64,000 bases of DNA, from positions 81,893 to 145,892 of the forward strand of contig CAJTPN010000007.1 in the NCBI GenBank assembly GCA_910578185.1, read 5' to 3'. The stretch comes from an uncultured Acetatifactor sp. (lineage in GTDB: Bacteria > Bacillota > Clostridia > Lachnospirales > Lachnospiraceae). Of this stretch, positions 62,251 to 64,000 are shown piece after piece. The notes under the pieces were generated by a model. It did not search any database, was not told the DNA's origin, and saw nothing but the letters and a program-made list of their open reading frames with translations. Position 1 is the stretch's first letter. Each line of letters starts with the position of its first letter. A program made the translations under genes and the position numbers.

Positions 62251-62361
62251 ATGCGAATGTTGACGATAGAAGGGTTGATTTCAGTGCTTGGCTTATGTCT
62301 GACCTGTTTCGGTCTCGGATACGCCATCGGTAGCAAAGATAATAACAAGACACAAAAATAG
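62251..62361 (+). CDS. Small single-TM peptide, type I toxin-like
   Basis: 36 residues: a short N-terminus (MRMLTIE), one hydrophobic helix (about 8-27, with two Cys) and a polar Lys/Asn tail ending TQK. AGGAGGG stands 3 bp before the ATG in a strongly folding leader. Size, membrane helix, charged tail and masked ribosome-binding site are like holin-like/TxpA-type toxins of type I toxin-antitoxin pairs. The antisense RNA was not identified. A plain small membrane protein is the alternative. Confidence 0.5.
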   Translation: MRMLTIEGLISVLGLCLTCFGLGYAIGSKDNNKTQK

Positions 62362-62384
62362 CCGCCCACCCGACCTGATATGAT

Positions 62385-62432
62385 ACCTCTAAAGTAGACA
62401 GATTAAATATAAAAATCTGTTACTTTGGAGGT
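62385..62432 (+). repeat. Left-end palindrome covering the transposase ribosome-binding site
   Basis: ACCTCTAAAGTAGACAGATT (62385-62404) is nearly complementary to AATCTGTTACTTTGGAGGT (62414-62432), which contains GGAGGT of orfA. In RNA read through from outside the hairpin would hide the ribosome-binding site. Confidence 0.8.
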
Positions 62433-62439
62433 GTTTTTC

Positions 62440-63114
62440 ATGCCAAGATCAAAACACTCCCCCGAATTCAGAGCCAGGGTATCACAAGAATATATTGATG
62501 GAATAGGCTCTGTCCACTTCCTTGCCAATAAGTATGGAATAGGTTATTCGACATTAAGGGGATGGATTAACGAATATAAGCTTCATGGAATATCCGCGTT
62601 CAGTCATAAAAAGAACAGAACTTATTCTAAAGAATTCAAAATAAAATGCGTAGAAGCAGTAATGAATGGTGAAGGTTCCGTTGATGACATCATTGCCAGG
62701 TACGGAATATCCAGCCGTTGTGTTTTAAGACAATGGATTAAGGTGTATAATGCCAATAGAGAACTTAAGGATTACGATCCAAAACAGTAGGTCTATATGG
62801 CAGAAGCACGGAGAAAAACAACAATAGAAGAACGAAAAGAAATCGTTGATTATTGTATAAATCATAACCGTGATTATAAGAATACGGCAGCAAAGTATGA
62901 CGTTTCTTACAGCCAGGTTTATTCCTGGGTAAAGAAATATGATGCGAATGGTGAAGACGGATTAACCGATAAGCGGGGACATCACAAAACAGATGATGAA
63001 GTAGATGAATTAGAACGCTTAAGACGTGAGAACCTGCGGTTAAAACGTCAGCTGGAAGAAAAGGACATGGTAGTTGAACTGTTAAAAAAAGTGAAAGAAT
63101 TCGAAAGGATGTGA
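62440..63114 (+). pseudogene. IS3-family orfA, split by nonsense codon
   Basis: From ATG 62440 the frame runs to TAG at 62788-62790, then resumes in the same frame with ATG 62797 to TGA 63112-63114. First part: HTH with PRSKHSPEFRARVSQEYID, second HTH with RTYSKEFKIKCVEAV. Second part: a third HTH-like region (EERKEIVDYCINHNRDYKNTA) and a coiled coil LERLRRENLRLKRQLEEKD that serves for multimerisation. Reading through the TAG gives one 224-residue orfA of normal build, so a point mutation is the simplest cause. A restart at 62797 could still produce the second half. Confidence 0.85.
63084..63090 (+). promoter_or_regulatory. -1 programmed frameshift slip site A_AAA_AAA
   Basis: In the orfA frame the codons read TTA AAA AAA G, giving the heptamer A AAA AAA. 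A -1 slip enters the orfB frame, which is open from here on, as needed for the OrfAB transposase of IS3 elements. Confidence 0.65.
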
Positions 63115-64000
63115 GGCTTGGAAAAGTACGCCATGAATCAAAATATTTAACAATCAGGAATCTCCATACAGAGGAAAAATGGAGCATAGGATGGATGTGC
63201 AGCCACCTTGAGATATCAAGGGCTGCATACTATAAATGGCTTCACAGGACAGTGCCGGATGCAGAGTACGAAAATATCAAACTCGCAGAACAGATTAAAG
63301 AGTTTGACGAACGTTTCCATCATATCCTGGGATATCGGAGAATGGCGTCTTGGATCAACCATTTTAATCATACCGCATACAGTAAAAACAGAGTTCATAG
63401 AATCATGAAAAAGCTGGGAATACATTCGGTGATACGCAAAAAGAAGAAAAAATATACATACTCAAAGCCAGATGAAACGGTGGAAAATATACTTCAAAGG
63501 GATTTTTATGCATCTGCTCCGAATCAGAAATGGGCTACGGATGTGACAGAATTTAAAGTGCCTGGTGAACAAAAGAAGCTGTATTTAAGTGCTATTTTGG
63601 ATTTGTATGACAGGTATCCCGTAGCTTATGTTGTCAGTGCAAGAAATGATAACAGGCTGGTATTTGAAACATTTGACAGGGCGATTGCAGCTTTTCCCGA
63701 TGCCAAACCGGTGTTTCATTCAGACCGCGGCTTCCAGTATACCAGCAAGATGTTTCAGAAGAAACTAGAAAAACAGGACATATGGAGCAATCCATGTCCA
63801 GGGTTGGACACTGCATTGATAATGGACCAACAGAAGGGTTCTGGGGAATCATTAAAACGGAAATGTATCAAATGTATAAAATAACAGATGAGGCTTCATT
63901 GAGATATGCCATTAAAGATTACCTGCGTTTTTACAGTGAGGAACGACCACAGGACAGATACCACTGCAAAACACCCCTGGAGGTGCGTCAGGAGGCACTG
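63111..64000 (+). pseudogene. IS3-family orfB (DDE transposase), frameshifted, 3' end outside window
   Basis: From GTG 63111 (or by -1 slip) the frame encodes the HTH_21-like domain (HHILGYRRMASWI) and the rve integrase core with WATDVTEF (first Asp) and FHSDRGFQYTS (second Asp). At about 63780 an extra AT (GACATATGG for GACATGG) breaks the frame, which ends at 63884. The next frame carries on with MEQSMSRVGHCIDN and GPTEGFWGIIKTEMY (third catalytic Glu) to the window end. Inactive as it stands. Confidence 0.85.

Larger units (their letters stand above)
62385..64000 (+). mobile_element. IS3-family insertion sequence (IS150-like), inactivated, right end outside window
   Basis: Two overlapping frames (orfA with two helix-turn-helix domains and a leucine-zipper-like tail; orfB with a DDE integrase core) in the IS3 arrangement, joined by a -1 slip site. 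A premature TAG in orfA and a 2-bp insertion in orfB break both. The left boundary is put at the start of a palindrome at 62385; target duplication cannot be checked because the right end is missing. Confidence 0.9.

Overview
The window looks like a chromosome segment of an anaerobic, motile, spore-forming-lineage Firmicute, most likely Lachnospiraceae (Clostridium cluster XIVa). Evidence: strong GGAGG ribosome-binding sites with several TTG starts, a clostridial flagellin/FliS pair, a BofA sporulation gene, a Lachnospiraceae-type Tad locus (DUF5702, DUF6382-FHA), class I two-subunit fumarate hydratase, and TnpV/DUF6809 cargo typical of clostridial integrative elements. No rRNA, tRNA or CRISPR array was recognised. 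Species is not assigned.

Layout. 1-6.2 kb: a truncated ABC-2 ATPase gene (minus strand), then a LytTR response regulator, a GHKL kinase without membrane sensor, a 21-bp-spaced direct repeat that looks like a LytTR operator, and two ATP-coupled exporter half-transporters ending at a terminator. 6.5-9.4 kb: a Gpi18-like membrane glycosyltransferase, an unknown small protein and a short pyroglutamyl-peptidase-like protein. 9.4-11 kb: a scar of broken accessory genes (Rpn nuclease halves, truncated Nudix, two SymE-like remnants, a 9-bp tandem repeat). 11.1-16 kb: HTH-methyltransferase fusion, a gene with a GCAG tetranucleotide tract at its transcription start, a DUF2975/XRE pair and a DUF4173 membrane protein.

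16.4-28.8 kb: a cytoplasmic SGNH/CE12-like esterase, an asymmetric BmrCD-type heterodimeric ABC exporter, a polytopic membrane protein, a DUF4358 lipoprotein with MBOAT and DHHW proteins (surface O-acetylation), a HAD phosphatase and rsmA. 28.8-35.3 kb: MATE pseudogene, a 1244-residue TPR / acidic-repeat / AAA-like protein, glgB. 35.4-40.4 kb: DUF6240 protein, flagellin and FliS-like chaperone, with a convergent DUF2508 gene. 40.7-51.1 kb: bofA and then, behind a near-consensus promoter, a Tad pilus operon (two prepilin peptidases, degenerate TadZ, TadA/CpaF, TadB, TadC with an inserted ectodomain, Flp pilin, DUF5702, TadE with zinc-ribbon-like tail, TadE, FHA). 51.3-59.1 kb: rhomboid protease, flavodoxin-SCP2 fusion, HIT protein, fumarate hydratase, leuS and a secreted membrane-anchored CE12-like paralogue of the 16.4 kb esterase.

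59.4-64 kb: decayed mobile cargo (frameshifted tnpV, a serine-recombinase stub, a ribbon-helix-helix gene, DUF6809-like genes), a small single-TM peptide with a structured leader resembling type I toxins, and an IS3-family element inactivated by a nonsense codon and a 2-bp insertion, running off the window end.

The most promising unexplained items are the sensor-less two-component/exporter module with its putative operator, a leader motif (hairpin then GACGGAAsT...AGGAG) recurring before four unrelated genes, the repeat tract at a +1 site, the unusual Tad parts and the large repeat/AAA-like protein.
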